64,000 nt of DNA from Chitinophaga filiformis. GTDB lineage: Bacteria > Bacteroidota > Bacteroidia > Chitinophagales > Chitinophagaceae. Shown here piece by piece: positions 50,659 through 58,600 of the stretch. The notes under the pieces are model-generated. The model did no database searches. It saw only the letters and a list, made by a program, of their open reading frames with translations, and was not told where the DNA came from. The stretch lies in contig NZ_CP095855.1 of the NCBI RefSeq assembly GCF_023100805.1, positions 3,823,001 through 3,887,000 of the forward strand, written 5' to 3'. Each line of letters starts with the position of its first letter. Positions within the stretch are counted from its first letter, which is position 1. The position numbers and the translations under genes are program-made.

Positions 50659-50790
50659 ATGAAAAACGAGCAAATGCAATCCAAGCCCCAGTGGGAAACT
50701 CCGGGTATGACTATTCTTGCTGTAAATGAAGTTACTTTAGGCGGCGGCGCTGCAGGTACAGACTTCGGCTCTGAGATCAGCGCTCCCTGA
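50659..50790 (+). CDS. lasso peptide precursor 2
   Basis: This 43-residue frame is a paralogue of precursor 1: MKNEQMQSKPQWETPGMTIL, AVNEVTL, then the core GGGAAGTDFGSEISAP. It keeps WETP, the -2 Thr, Gly1 and Asp8, with Phe9 in place of Tyr9. It ends in Pro rather than Ser; Ser14 is not terminal, so C-terminal phosphorylation as in paeninodin would need another rule. Its stop lies one base before the stop of the convergent formyltransferase gene. Confidence 0.88.
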   Translation: MKNEQMQSKPQWETPGMTILAVNEVTLGGGAAGTDFGSEISAP

Positions 50791-50791
50791 T

Positions 50792-51700
50792 TCAGGCACC
50801 CAGTCTGGCGCCATGGTTCAGTCCGTATATGCTTGTATGATAGGAGGGCAGGTAGCCGTCATGCATATATAGCATATTAGATTTGATACTTTTGCCGCCG
50901 GCACAGGCAATGTACAACCCATCTCCCCGGACCATCATGGTACCTGGTGGATGGGCTGTCTGCAATTCGGTCACCATGCCATCCATCAGCTTTACTTCCT
51001 GTCCCTGAAAGACGGTCAGGGCGCCTTTGTTCCAGGGATTGCAGGCCCTGATAAGGTTGCATATTTCTACCGCATCCATTTTATCCCAGTCTATGAGCAC
51101 ATCTTTCAGCTGCGGCCGTTTATGATAAGCCTCCGCAGCATCTGTTGGTGCTATTTCCGGAAATGGCGCCAGTTTTCGTACTGCATTTAAGATGATAGCC
51201 ACCCCTTCCACACATAACTGGCTACAGAGCTGGTTTACCATGCCATAGTGGTATTGGGGCAGATTTGCGATGCTTCTTGTCCATACCACTTTCCCTGCAT
51301 CGAAGCGGGACGAGAGCTCATGAATGGTAAATCCCAGTGTAGGCTGTCCTGTTTTCAATTGCCAGAAAGCCGGCGAGGGACCGCGGAAGGAGGGGAGCGG
51401 CCCGGGATGAATATTATAGGCCGGTATGCCATTGAAGCGGCTTACATCCAGCAGGTGCCGGTAGCCATACACAAAGACCGTTTCCGGTTTTACGTCTTCC
51501 AGCCATTGATATACGTCGTCTGCCTGGCTCAGTTCCTGTCTGAAGGGCAGGCCGGTGGCCTGTATAAAGCCTGTTACTTTCTGATGAGCGATCACATCTT
51601 CGGAAGGGGCATAAAAGATACACACCTGCAAACCCTGGTTTGCAAGTGTGTATGCCATTGGAATAAACTGATCGCAATTGGAAATAATACCTATACGCAT
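50792..51700 (-). CDS. formyltransferase-like protein
   Basis: The 302-residue protein resembles methionyl-tRNA formyltransferase and sugar N-formyltransferases. It has an N-terminal Rossmann-like part (MRIGIISNCDQFIPMAY), the catalytic region YNIHPGPLPSFRGPSPAFWQ with the Asn-x-His pair, and FTIHELSSRFDAGKVVW with catalytic Asp. These N/H/D residues transfer formyl from 10-formyl-tetrahydrofolate to an amine. It is unlikely to be the housekeeping fmt. It begins 10 bases after the third collar gene's stop and looks co-transcribed with the collar genes; the acceptor is unknown. Confidence 0.83.
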   Translation of the reverse strand: MRIGIISNCDQFIPMAYTLANQGLQVCIFYAPSEDVIAHQKVTGFIQATGLPFRQELSQADDVYQWLEDVKPETVFVYGYRHLLDVSRFNGIPAYNIHPGPLPSFRGPSPAFWQLKTGQPTLGFTIHELSSRFDAGKVVWTRSIANLPQYHYGMVNQLCSQLCVEGVAIILNAVRKLAPFPEIAPTDAAEAYHKRPQLKDVLIDWDKMDAVEICNLIRACNPWNKGALTVFQGQEVKLMDGMVTELQTAHPPGTMMVRGDGLYIACAGGKSIKSNMLYMHDGYLPSYHTSIYGLNHGARLGA

Positions 51701-51710
51701 GTTTGTTTAC

Positions 51711-52292
51711 TCAAAATGAAGAAGGATAAATACCTTCTGTAGCGATGATATAATTGATGACCACATAGGGCATCGAGTTGTCGTGCGGTTGTGTGCCTCC
51801 GCTGGGATTTATTGTTCCCGGGTCCAGTAAGGCATTGGGCGTGGCAGTGCCTCCGGAAGGCAGCGGCAACGTAGTATATAAGTTCACGTCAGGGTACGCC
51901 GTAGGCCCTGTGTTGTTATTGCCATTGGAAACTGCCAGCAGGTTATTGGTCGGATCGCCGGTAGTGGCGGTCGTATTGGTGGCAACAAGATTGTGGGTGT
52001 GTGCTGGTATATTGGTTTGCAGCAGGGTCACATTGGGCGTACCGGCGGCCTGCCCCAGCAGGTAAGTTTGTGAGCCTCCGGAAGGGGAGATCTGCCCGGT
52101 ACTTATGGCAATTCGCTGCCGCAGGTCGGGCAGGCCGAAAGTGGTTTGTCCATCGCCGCCATACTGCGTGCCCAGCAACGTAAAGAGTGCTTCATACTGG
52201 CTGATAGCCAACAGGGCGCCGTTGCACAGTGCCCAACCTACAGGCGCGAAGTTGCCGGCAAATACCCTGATCTCGCCTAAGTAATTATCCAT
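51711..52292 (-). CDS. phage-tail-collar (MdpB-like) protein 3
   Basis: The 193-residue protein has the tail-collar domain fold: YLGEIRVFAGNFAPVGWALC at the start, GTQYGGDGQTTFGLPDLRQR, IPAHTHNLVATNT and the C-terminal NSMPYVVINYIIATEGIYP. Such proteins resemble the receptor-binding or spike parts of phage tails, and stand-alone tandem sets occur in many bacteria (Microcystis MdpB). Nearest to the formyltransferase gene of the three. Its central Gly/Thr/Asn loop (NTTATTGDPTNNL...) is longer than in the other two. Confidence 0.88.
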   Translation of the reverse strand: MDNYLGEIRVFAGNFAPVGWALCNGALLAISQYEALFTLLGTQYGGDGQTTFGLPDLRQRIAISTGQISPSGGSQTYLLGQAAGTPNVTLLQTNIPAHTHNLVATNTTATTGDPTNNLLAVSNGNNNTGPTAYPDVNLYTTLPLPSGGTATPNALLDPGTINPSGGTQPHDNSMPYVVINYIIATEGIYPSSF

Positions 52293-52325
52293 ATAAAAAA
52301 TCAGTTAGAGGTGTACAAATAGTGT

Positions 52326-52877
52326 TTATGATCTTGATGGGTATATGCCCTGTGTTGCAATGCAGAAGTTCATTGCCAGGTAAGGCATCCTGTTGGTGTG
52401 CGGCTGGCCGCCGCCTGTGTTGGTGATGCAGGGGGCCATGTTCACCAGGGGGCCTCCGGCTGGCGCATACAGGTTGACCGTGCCTGTATTCTGTCCTGGT
52501 TGCGTAGGGCTGGTAGGTGTGTTCGGGTTAGCGAAGTAATTGGTGTTGGGACTACCGGTATCGTAAGAGACATTAGCGCTCACGAGGTGGGTATGTGCCG
52601 GCAGATTGCCGGTGGTCAGTGTAACCGTTTCAGTACCTGCTGCCTGGCCGATCTGGTAAGTGCTGCCGCTTTTGCTGGTGCCTGTACCAACGATCGTACG
52701 GCCGTTGAGGTTGGGAAGCATGAAGGTAGTGGTGCCATTGCCGCCGTAATTGACGCCGAGGAGGGAGAACAAAGCCTGGTTCTGCGCGATCGGCAATGTT
52801 TGTCCACTGCAGAGTACCCATCCCCTGGGGATCTGTGTATAAGGGAATAAGCGGATCTCTCCGAGGTAATTTTCCAT
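52326..52877 (-). CDS. phage-tail-collar (MdpB-like) protein 2
   Basis: This 183-residue paralogue shows the same layout: ENYLGEIRLFPYTQIPRGWV, LPIAQNQALFSLLG, NYGGNGTTTFMLPNLNGR, GNLPAHTHLVSANVSYDTGS and MPYLAMNFCIATQGIYP. It is separated from its neighbours by 33 and 42 bases. There are no signal peptides in these proteins, so they are either cytosolic or exported by a non-Sec route. Confidence 0.88.
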   Translation of the reverse strand: MENYLGEIRLFPYTQIPRGWVLCSGQTLPIAQNQALFSLLGVNYGGNGTTTFMLPNLNGRTIVGTGTSKSGSTYQIGQAAGTETVTLTTGNLPAHTHLVSANVSYDTGSPNTNYFANPNTPTSPTQPGQNTGTVNLYAPAGGPLVNMAPCITNTGGGQPHTNRMPYLAMNFCIATQGIYPSRS

Positions 52878-52919
52878 AAGAATGTTAAATAAGATAAGGT
52901 GAAAAAATAAGGTGGATGA

Positions 52920-53474
52920 TCAGGGCCTTTGCGGAAAGACGCCTTCTGAACAAACGCAATAGGTCATTGCCAGATAAGGGTCCATGTTCGCATGCGGGGT
53001 GGTGCTGCCGGTAACCCCTACTGTCTGCGGATTGAGCGTGATATTCCCCTTGTTGTTCGAATAGACCACAATACCCTTGGCTGCAGTAAGCGAATAGCCA
53101 TTGGTGAGGTACGCGTTGCTGCCGGGCTGTGAAATGGCGGCGGCTGTTTGCGGCTGACTGGTACGCACCACCGCTTCCACATTGTGCATGTGCGCGGGCA
53201 TCGTGGCCGTTGTTAATGTCACCGTTTCCGAGCCGCCGGTAGTACCGGGCGTATTGAAACCGGGCTGCATGAGATTAATACCCAATGCAGCTACGCCCCT
53301 GAGGTCGGGTACTGCAAAAGTGGTCGTGCCATTACCACCATACTGGATGCCCAGTATGGCAAATAAGGCGGAATTGCTTTGAATAGGATAGACGGCTCCG
53401 TTGCAGGGTAGCCATCCACGTGGGGTAAAATTGAAAGCAAAGGCTCTGATTTCGCCGATATAACCATCTGCCAT
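52920..53474 (-). CDS. phage-tail-collar (MdpB-like) protein 1
   Basis: The 184-residue first gene of the triplet begins DGYIGEIRAFAFNFTPRGWL and has YGGNGTTTFAVPDLRGVAAL, TMPAHMHNVEAVVRTSQP and DPYLAMTYCVCSEGVFPQRP. It is the most divergent copy, with a variable middle (residues ~95-150) that differs from the other two, as expected for a surface-exposed or ligand-binding loop. Confidence 0.87.
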   Translation of the reverse strand: MADGYIGEIRAFAFNFTPRGWLPCNGAVYPIQSNSALFAILGIQYGGNGTTTFAVPDLRGVAALGINLMQPGFNTPGTTGGSETVTLTTATMPAHMHNVEAVVRTSQPQTAAAISQPGSNAYLTNGYSLTAAKGIVVYSNNKGNITLNPQTVGVTGSTTPHANMDPYLAMTYCVCSEGVFPQRP

Positions 53475-53763
53475 AAGTGTGAATTTTGGGTGATATAATA
53501 AACATTATGAAATGAGAATATGGAAAGGGAAAGAGGAGTGGTATAAAACGTTTTTCATGAATCTGGCGTTATTCAGGGGAACATTCTTTTATTCAGTAAG
53601 TGGATATGTATTGCATGACTCGTGCTTCCTAAATTAGGAAGCGTTGGGGTAAAATAAAAATGTGGGGGAAAATAAAAGTCTTTTTATTGTCCCCGGAATT
53701 CGGTATATATGAATATGCGAAATTCGTTCTCCACCTGAGCGCTTAGGTGTCAGGACGGAAAAT
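53475..53763. other. 289-base spacer upstream of the collar genes
   Basis: It must contain the promoter of the leftward collar operon; no exact consensus was found. GCTTCCTAAATTAGGAAGC (53624-53642) is a perfect 9-bp-arm palindrome that could be an operator or terminator stem, and CACCTGAGCGCTTAGGTG (53732-53749) is a second near-palindrome. Confidence 0.5.
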
Positions 53764-54207
53764 TCATTCCTCACCTGGGTGGTCCTGGAAATCTACAAAG
53801 TCCTCGATAGCCCCCTTGGTTTCTTCATCCAGCAAAGGATGTTTTAGCAATGCATGCATCTTTTCGGTCAATGCCTTGTGCTCAAGATAACGCTGATCGG
53901 CGTTGGTGAGGCGGTTCAGCATCCATACTGTCAGTGGCGTAGGTTTCCTGTCCAGTGATGCAAACAGGTGATCATGGTAGATATCATGGAAAGATTCCAG
54001 TGTATGCGCCAGGGGACCTGGTGAGCCGTAATCCAGGTGCGGGTATTTTTCAATGAGCCGCAAAATAGGCTCTATGGCTCTTTCCTTGTCAGGATGATGT
54101 TTGAGGTCCTCCATCAGGTCGTAGAAATAAGAGATGTTATCATCATCTGAATGTCCATTTGGCACAAAGGAGGAAAGCGCGTGGATAATTTCATCAGTTG
54201 TCATCAT
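53764..54207 (-). CDS. hypothetical protein, small acidic helical
   Basis: The 147-residue protein is acidic and predicted mostly helical, with MTTDEIIHALSSFVPNG at the start, PILRLIEKYPHLDYGSPGPL, then SFHDIYHDHLFASLDRKPTP and a C-terminal VDFQDHPGEE. The DYGSPGPLAHTLE stretch looks conserved-domain-like, but I do not recognise the family with confidence. It has no signal peptide and no catalytic motif. Proteins of this size and composition are sometimes immunity proteins; no toxin partner is seen nearby. Confidence 0.7.
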   Translation of the reverse strand: MMTTDEIIHALSSFVPNGHSDDDNISYFYDLMEDLKHHPDKERAIEPILRLIEKYPHLDYGSPGPLAHTLESFHDIYHDHLFASLDRKPTPLTVWMLNRLTNADQRYLEHKALTEKMHALLKHPLLDEETKGAIEDFVDFQDHPGEE

Positions 54208-54316
54208 GGAATGAAGGGTTTAACTGTCTAAAAATAACACAATTCGCTGAAGGCACCCCTCAGCGGTGATATTAAAGGGTGCTTCCGCTGACAGACAGCA
54301 TAAAGCGTTCCGGAAA

Positions 54317-56095
54317 TTATAATGCGATCACTTTGTTCCCATTTATAAAGCGGGTATCTTTCACCGCTCCCGGGCCTTCGAAACGATATTGTACGCCCAC
54401 GATGTCTGTTGGCTGATAGTCGCCCGTAAAAGCAGCCGCTTCGTCTCCATCCACCAGTATCCGGATATGTTTGTCTTTCGCCTCTACTTTCAACTGTACC
54501 CACCGGCTCATATCTCTGCCAAACTTCGACAGGTCAGTATTTTTGCTTTGCATGGCTTTTCCGCCCGCAACGAGCAACAGATCTCCCACGCAACCTTTCG
54601 TACAGAGAGGAATAAAAAATACGTCATTCTTGCAAAGGATCAGGATCTGTACCCGCTGGCAGGCGGCTGAGCCCTGGTTAAAATTGCTCTTTACACTTGT
54701 TTCAAAGCTGAAATTGTCGGTCCGCAGGCTTCCCATGTCCTTTACATAGTAGAACCGCAGCATGGGAATGGCAGGTTGTAAGGAGATGTTGTACGCCTGC
54801 ATGGTAGCGGCATCCACTTCGACTGTATGCCCTTTCAGGAATTCCTGCTGACGGAAATATACAGGTACCTTTTCCTGCTCTACTGCAGCCAGCCAGCCGT
54901 CAGAGCTGATCATGAGGTCGTGCTCTTTCACGATCTGTTTCCCTGCTATCAGCTTGGCCCTGAAATAGCCCGGCAGGTAGTAGATGGATGAATATTCCGT
55001 CCTGTCTTTCGGTACGGCAAATTTCCGGCTCACATCCCATGACTGGGAGATGAATACGGAATCATCTCCGGCAGCGCTGGCATCGTATTTAAAGATCACG
55101 GAGTTGGGCACCCCTGTTGTGACGGTCTTGTTACTACTGAATTGATAAGCACCTGGATCTGTGGATGCCTGTTTGGAACGTCCGTTGGATAGCAAGGTCA
55201 CATACAGGATGATCGCTAAGGAGAGTAATCCCAATGCCCAGTAGGGCCATCTGCCGGACGGGTGTGTCTTTCCTCTCCGCGCCTCCGTGTTGTTCTGTGG
55301 CGCAGATGCCGAAACGCTGTGCCCTGGGTTTTCCGCTGCGCTCATGTTGCCATTTGCGCTGCTTGCCGGGGCGCCGGCTGATTGTAAGCCGGCCGCTGAC
55401 TGTTCGCGTGCAGCGTCGCCGTCTATCGTGTTCATTGCGGGGTTATCTGCCGGGCCGGATAGCTGACTGGCAGTTGCAATGCCATTGGAGGTGTTCGCGA
55501 ATTGGTCAGTTAGGGAAGGCAGCTTGCCGGCAGTAGTGGTCGCACCCGTGGTATTCCTTGCAACATCATCTGTTGAATCGGCTGGCTGTCTGTTAGCAGT
55601 GGTCGCACCTGTGGTATTCCTTGCAACATCATCTGTTGAATCGGCTGGCTGTCTGTTAGCAGTGGTCGCACTGGTGTTATTCCTTGCAAAATAATCCGTT
55701 GGGTCGGCGGGCTGTTTGATAGCAGCAGTAGCGTCGATGGCATTCGCCGCAAATTGATCCGTTGGGTCGGTCGCCTGGCCGGCAGCGGCAACCCGGGTAA
55801 CAGGAGTAGCTCTTTCAGCCGGTAGCTTCCGCCTGAAAGTACCCCAGTCCTCGTAACCGGCATAGCGGGCCAATGTATTCAGGGTAGTGACAGCAGGGGT
55901 ATTGGTGTAAGACAATTTTCCCCAAAGCCTTTTTAATGTTGTAATACTTAACACCACACCGGTGGCTTCCTGGATAGCATCACTCAGTTTTTCAAAGTCA
56001 TAGCTGCTCCATTCGCTGTTGGGCCCCCGGTCAAACCGTCGTTCCACCAGTTGCAGGCATCGCTGTATGTAATCTGTTTCTAAATTGTTTTCCAT
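54317..56095 (-). CDS. membrane-anchored protein with N-terminal HTH-like domain, 21-residue repeats and jelly-roll C-terminus
   Basis: The 592-residue protein begins with a ~90-residue helical domain (WSSYDFEKLSDAIQEATGVV, LSITTLKRLWGKLSYTNTPA, VTTLNTLARYAGYEDW) that resembles a Bacteroidota helix-turn-helix-like module. Residues ~106-230 are a run of 21-residue repeats of the form RQPADSTDDVARNTTGATTAN. A transmembrane helix (about 283-303, WPYWALGLLSLAIILYVTLL) follows. The C-terminal ~280 residues look like extracellular beta sandwiches, with a PKD-like part and a LamG-like part (DMSRWVQLKVEAKDKHIRIL). It could be a one-protein link between an outer signal and a cytosolic DNA-binding domain. 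It is divergent from the secreted jelly-roll gene at 56221. Confidence 0.72.
   Translation of the reverse strand: MENNLETDYIQRCLQLVERRFDRGPNSEWSSYDFEKLSDAIQEATGVVLSITTLKRLWGKLSYTNTPAVTTLNTLARYAGYEDWGTFRRKLPAERATPVTRVAAAGQATDPTDQFAANAIDATAAIKQPADPTDYFARNNTSATTANRQPADSTDDVARNTTGATTANRQPADSTDDVARNTTGATTTAGKLPSLTDQFANTSNGIATASQLSGPADNPAMNTIDGDAAREQSAAGLQSAGAPASSANGNMSAAENPGHSVSASAPQNNTEARRGKTHPSGRWPYWALGLLSLAIILYVTLLSNGRSKQASTDPGAYQFSSNKTVTTGVPNSVIFKYDASAAGDDSVFISQSWDVSRKFAVPKDRTEYSSIYYLPGYFRAKLIAGKQIVKEHDLMISSDGWLAAVEQEKVPVYFRQQEFLKGHTVEVDAATMQAYNISLQPAIPMLRFYYVKDMGSLRTDNFSFETSVKSNFNQGSAACQRVQILILCKNDVFFIPLCTKGCVGDLLLVAGGKAMQSKNTDLSKFGRDMSRWVQLKVEAKDKHIRILVDGDEAAAFTGDYQPTDIVGVQYRFEGPGAVKDTRFINGNKVIAL
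55406..55780 (-). repeat. 63-base tandem repeat inside the anchored protein gene
   Basis: Two copies are almost identical (unit starting AACAGACAGCCAGCCGATTC on the coding strand), with two or three diverged copies either side, all in frame (63 bases = 21 residues). Copy number can change by slippage without a frameshift. Confidence 0.82.
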
Positions 56096-56220
56096 TTGAT
56101 AATTAGTTTGTTAGCTTCCTGAACAGACTTGCACCAACTTGAACTCCCGCTGAATTGTCATCAAGTTACTTATTATTCAGTTTTGCCCCATTATCATTTG
56201 AAAACTTAAAACAACAGACC

Positions 56221-57354
56221 ATGTACAAGACATTCAGCCTCCTTTTCCTGCTCCTGTTCACGATGCAGTTGATGGCACAGCAGAAAGACGGAAAACGCCC
56301 GGGTAGATCCATGTCATCCCCGGCTATTATTAATGTGGCTATGAAAGCAGATAACTGGGACATCGCCCCCAATGTAGCGGAACTCATCACCTGGCACTCC
56401 GTTCCGGCATTGAAGGGCCTGGGTGGAAAAGGCTCGGCGGTGCTGAAGGACGTCGACTTTTCAGACGGGACGATTGAATACGATATGGAGCCCGTTGAGA
56501 ACGGCTTCGCTACCATTTTTTTCAGACAGGCTTCGGCGGAGGAAAGGGAATGCTTTTACTTCCGTACTTATGTTGCCGGCAATAGTGCTGCAATAGACGC
56601 TATCCAGTATGCCCCTTACCTGGGTAGCGTTAACATGTGGGATATGATGCCTTATTACCAGGGCAATGCCGGTTTCCAGCGTGAAAAATGGAACCATGTC
56701 AAACTGGTGATCGCTGGGAAACAGATGTGGGTGTATGTCAATGATATGTCCCGCCCTGCATTGAAAGTGCCCCGCCTCGAGGGCAGTACGGAACATGGCA
56801 GCATCGCTTTTGAGGGGAAAGGAGCTATCTTTTCCAACCTGGTGATTAAACCCGGACAGACGGAAGGGCTTTCTCCGCTGGAAGGCCCTGACCCTACCGA
56901 CAATGATCCGCGTTACCTCCGGGAATGGAAGATCAGTCAGCCGCTTGCAACAAAAGACGTCGACTTCAGTAATACATTCATGCCGGGTAAGGATGCCGCC
57001 TGGGAAGACATCTGGGCGGAAAGAAGGGGACTGGTGAACCTGACAAGGAAATTCGGACCGAGCCGTGAGCGCCGTATCGTATGGCTGAAGACCAACATCC
57101 ATGTGGACAAAGATCAGTCCCGTAAAATGAATCTCGGCTTCAGTGATGAGGTATGGGTGTTCATCAACGGCAAATATCTTTACGTGGATAAGAACCTCTA
57201 TGGTCAGCCGCTGTCTAAATTCCCCGATGGCCGCTGTTCTATTGAAAATACTTCCTTTAATGTTCCGCTGAAGGAAGGTGATAATGAATTGCTGATAGGC
57301 CTCGCGAACAGCTTTTTTGGTTGGGGGCTTGTGGCGAGGTTAGATGAATATTGA
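56221..57354 (+). CDS. secreted concanavalin-like (LamG/jelly-roll) protein
   Basis: From the ATG at 56221 the protein has 377 residues, with signal peptide MYKTFSLLFLLLFTMQLMAQ. The mature part reads as two jelly-roll modules: residues ~75-225 with VDFSDGTIEYDMEPVENGFA, FYFRTYVAG and WNHVKLVIAGKQMWVYVNDM, a pattern of LamG/DUF1080-like sugar-binding domains; then ~240-377 with a GFSDEVWVFINGKYLYVDKN core like glycoside-associated carbohydrate-binding modules. No catalytic residues are evident, so a binding role is more likely than hydrolysis. It is divergent from the anchored HTH/LamG protein. A long repeat array follows its stop. Confidence 0.75.
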   Translation: MYKTFSLLFLLLFTMQLMAQQKDGKRPGRSMSSPAIINVAMKADNWDIAPNVAELITWHSVPALKGLGGKGSAVLKDVDFSDGTIEYDMEPVENGFATIFFRQASAEERECFYFRTYVAGNSAAIDAIQYAPYLGSVNMWDMMPYYQGNAGFQREKWNHVKLVIAGKQMWVYVNDMSRPALKVPRLEGSTEHGSIAFEGKGAIFSNLVIKPGQTEGLSPLEGPDPTDNDPRYLREWKISQPLATKDVDFSNTFMPGKDAAWEDIWAERRGLVNLTRKFGPSRERRIVWLKTNIHVDKDQSRKMNLGFSDEVWVFINGKYLYVDKNLYGQPLSKFPDGRCSIENTSFNVPLKEGDNELLIGLANSFFGWGLVARLDEY

Positions 57355-57994
57355 TTCGGGGGCACGACCCGGGGATCGTGGTGGTTGTCACCCGCCCCGG
57401 GGTTATCACCCAACCCGGGGTTGTCGCCCAACCCGGGGTTATCACCCCGGGCTACAAACACGTAGCTCCTGACGGAGCTGATCGTAGCGGATGATTGCGT
57501 TATGTCGTCGCGTGGTTATTCCCACCTGGGTTATTCCGAACGGGGTTGTTATCGCAACCGGGTTGTTATGCTGCCTCGGGGTTGTCACCCAACCCGGGGT
57601 TATCCCCCCGGGCTACAAACACGTAGCTCCTGACGGAGCTGATTATAGCGGATGATTGCGTTGTGTCGTCGCGTGGTTATTCCCACCTGGGTTATTCCGA
57701 ACGGGGTTGTTATCGCAACCGGGTTGTTATGCTGCCCCGGGGTTATCACCCAACCCGGGGTTGTCACCCCGGGCTACAAACACGTAGCTCCTGACGGAGC
57801 TGATCGTAGCGGATGATTGCGTTATGTCGTCGCGTGGTTGTGAACATGCAGGTAGCTCCTGACGGAGCTGATTGTAGCGGATGATTGCGTTGTGTCGTCG
57901 CGTGGTTGTGAACATACACGTAGCTCCTGACGGAACTGATCGTAGCAGATGATTGCGTTATACCGTCGCGTGGTTATAAATATGCAGGTAGCTC
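57355..57994. repeat. 640-base non-coding repeat array (periods 161 and 68 bp)
   Basis: The landmark GTAGCTCCT appears at about 57462, 57623, 57784, 57852, 57920 and 57988: two spacings of 161 bases and then three of 68. Each unit contains CTCCTGACGGAGCTGAT and TAGCGGATGATTGCGTT followed by GTCGTCGCGTGGTT. The long units additionally carry CAACCCGGGGTTATC-like palindromes and CCCGGGCTACAAACACGTAG. The same motif occurs inverted at 14534-14665. Not CRISPR: repeats are contiguous and degenerate. Confidence 0.88.
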
Positions 57995-58492
57995 CTAGTG
58001 AAGCTGTGTGTTGCGAATGATATCTTTATACTTCTCAATCTGCCGCCTGTGGCGCAGGATGTGTACAATGGCATGCTCCATCATCTGCTCTATGTCATAC
58101 ACCTGTCCCCAACGGGCGGCAATTTTCTTTTCCTGGCTGAATTCTTCCAGTTCACTATCCTTTATATCCCGGAATACTGTTTCTGTAAACTGAAAAGCTT
58201 CTCTCAGATCACTGGTGTATGCCTGCACGGTAGTACGAAAGGTCTTCTCCGGCCGCACCGTCTGGTAGCCATAATAATGCAGAATGTAGATGGCATAACT
58301 GTAAGCGGAACTAACCACATGCGAGAGTATCGTCTGCACTGAACGGCAATTCTCATCGGTGGTGACTGTATCCACAACAGTGACCAGGTCATTGTCTGAA
58401 ATATCTGCAATGACCTGTTGTAATTCAGTGATCGCCTTTTCATATTCGTCCAGTAGCGCACCTTTTGCTCCTTGTCTGTATGCTTTAGCCAT
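57995..58492 (-). CDS. DinB-like four-helix protein
   Basis: The 165-residue helical protein fits the DinB/YfiT-like metalloenzyme superfamily. Candidate metal-binding histidines are in ILSHVVSSAYSYA (about residue 57) and EHAIVHILRHRRQIEKYKDI near the C-terminus (about 138-146), the spacing usual for the DinB His triad. Members transfer thiols or act as stress-related hydrolases, often of unknown substrate. It ends at the edge of the repeat array and faces away from the next gene. Confidence 0.75.
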   Translation of the reverse strand: MAKAYRQGAKGALLDEYEKAITELQQVIADISDNDLVTVVDTVTTDENCRSVQTILSHVVSSAYSYAIYILHYYGYQTVRPEKTFRTTVQAYTSDLREAFQFTETVFRDIKDSELEEFSQEKKIAARWGQVYDIEQMMEHAIVHILRHRRQIEKYKDIIRNTQLH

Positions 58493-58600
58493 ATGGGTAA
58501 TTATATATTAATAAAATTAAGTTATAATGGCGAAATTCAGTTATAATTAAGTACTTTCATACTTTTTCTGCCTACTTCTGACACACTTAACTGACAGCAA

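Noticed and set aside
50792-51700. Housekeeping methionyl-tRNA formyltransferase
   Set aside because: Catalytic residues match the superfamily, but the operon with collar genes and the divergent body argue for a specialised formyltransferase.
50792-53474. Possible prophage or tailocin fragment because of three tail-collar proteins
   Set aside because: No other phage structural, lysis or integration genes are present; stand-alone MdpB-like collar triplets are common in bacterial chromosomes.
57355-57994. Possible CRISPR array
   Set aside because: Repeats are 68-161 bases, contiguous and degenerate, without uniform short repeats and unique spacers, and no cas gene is near.
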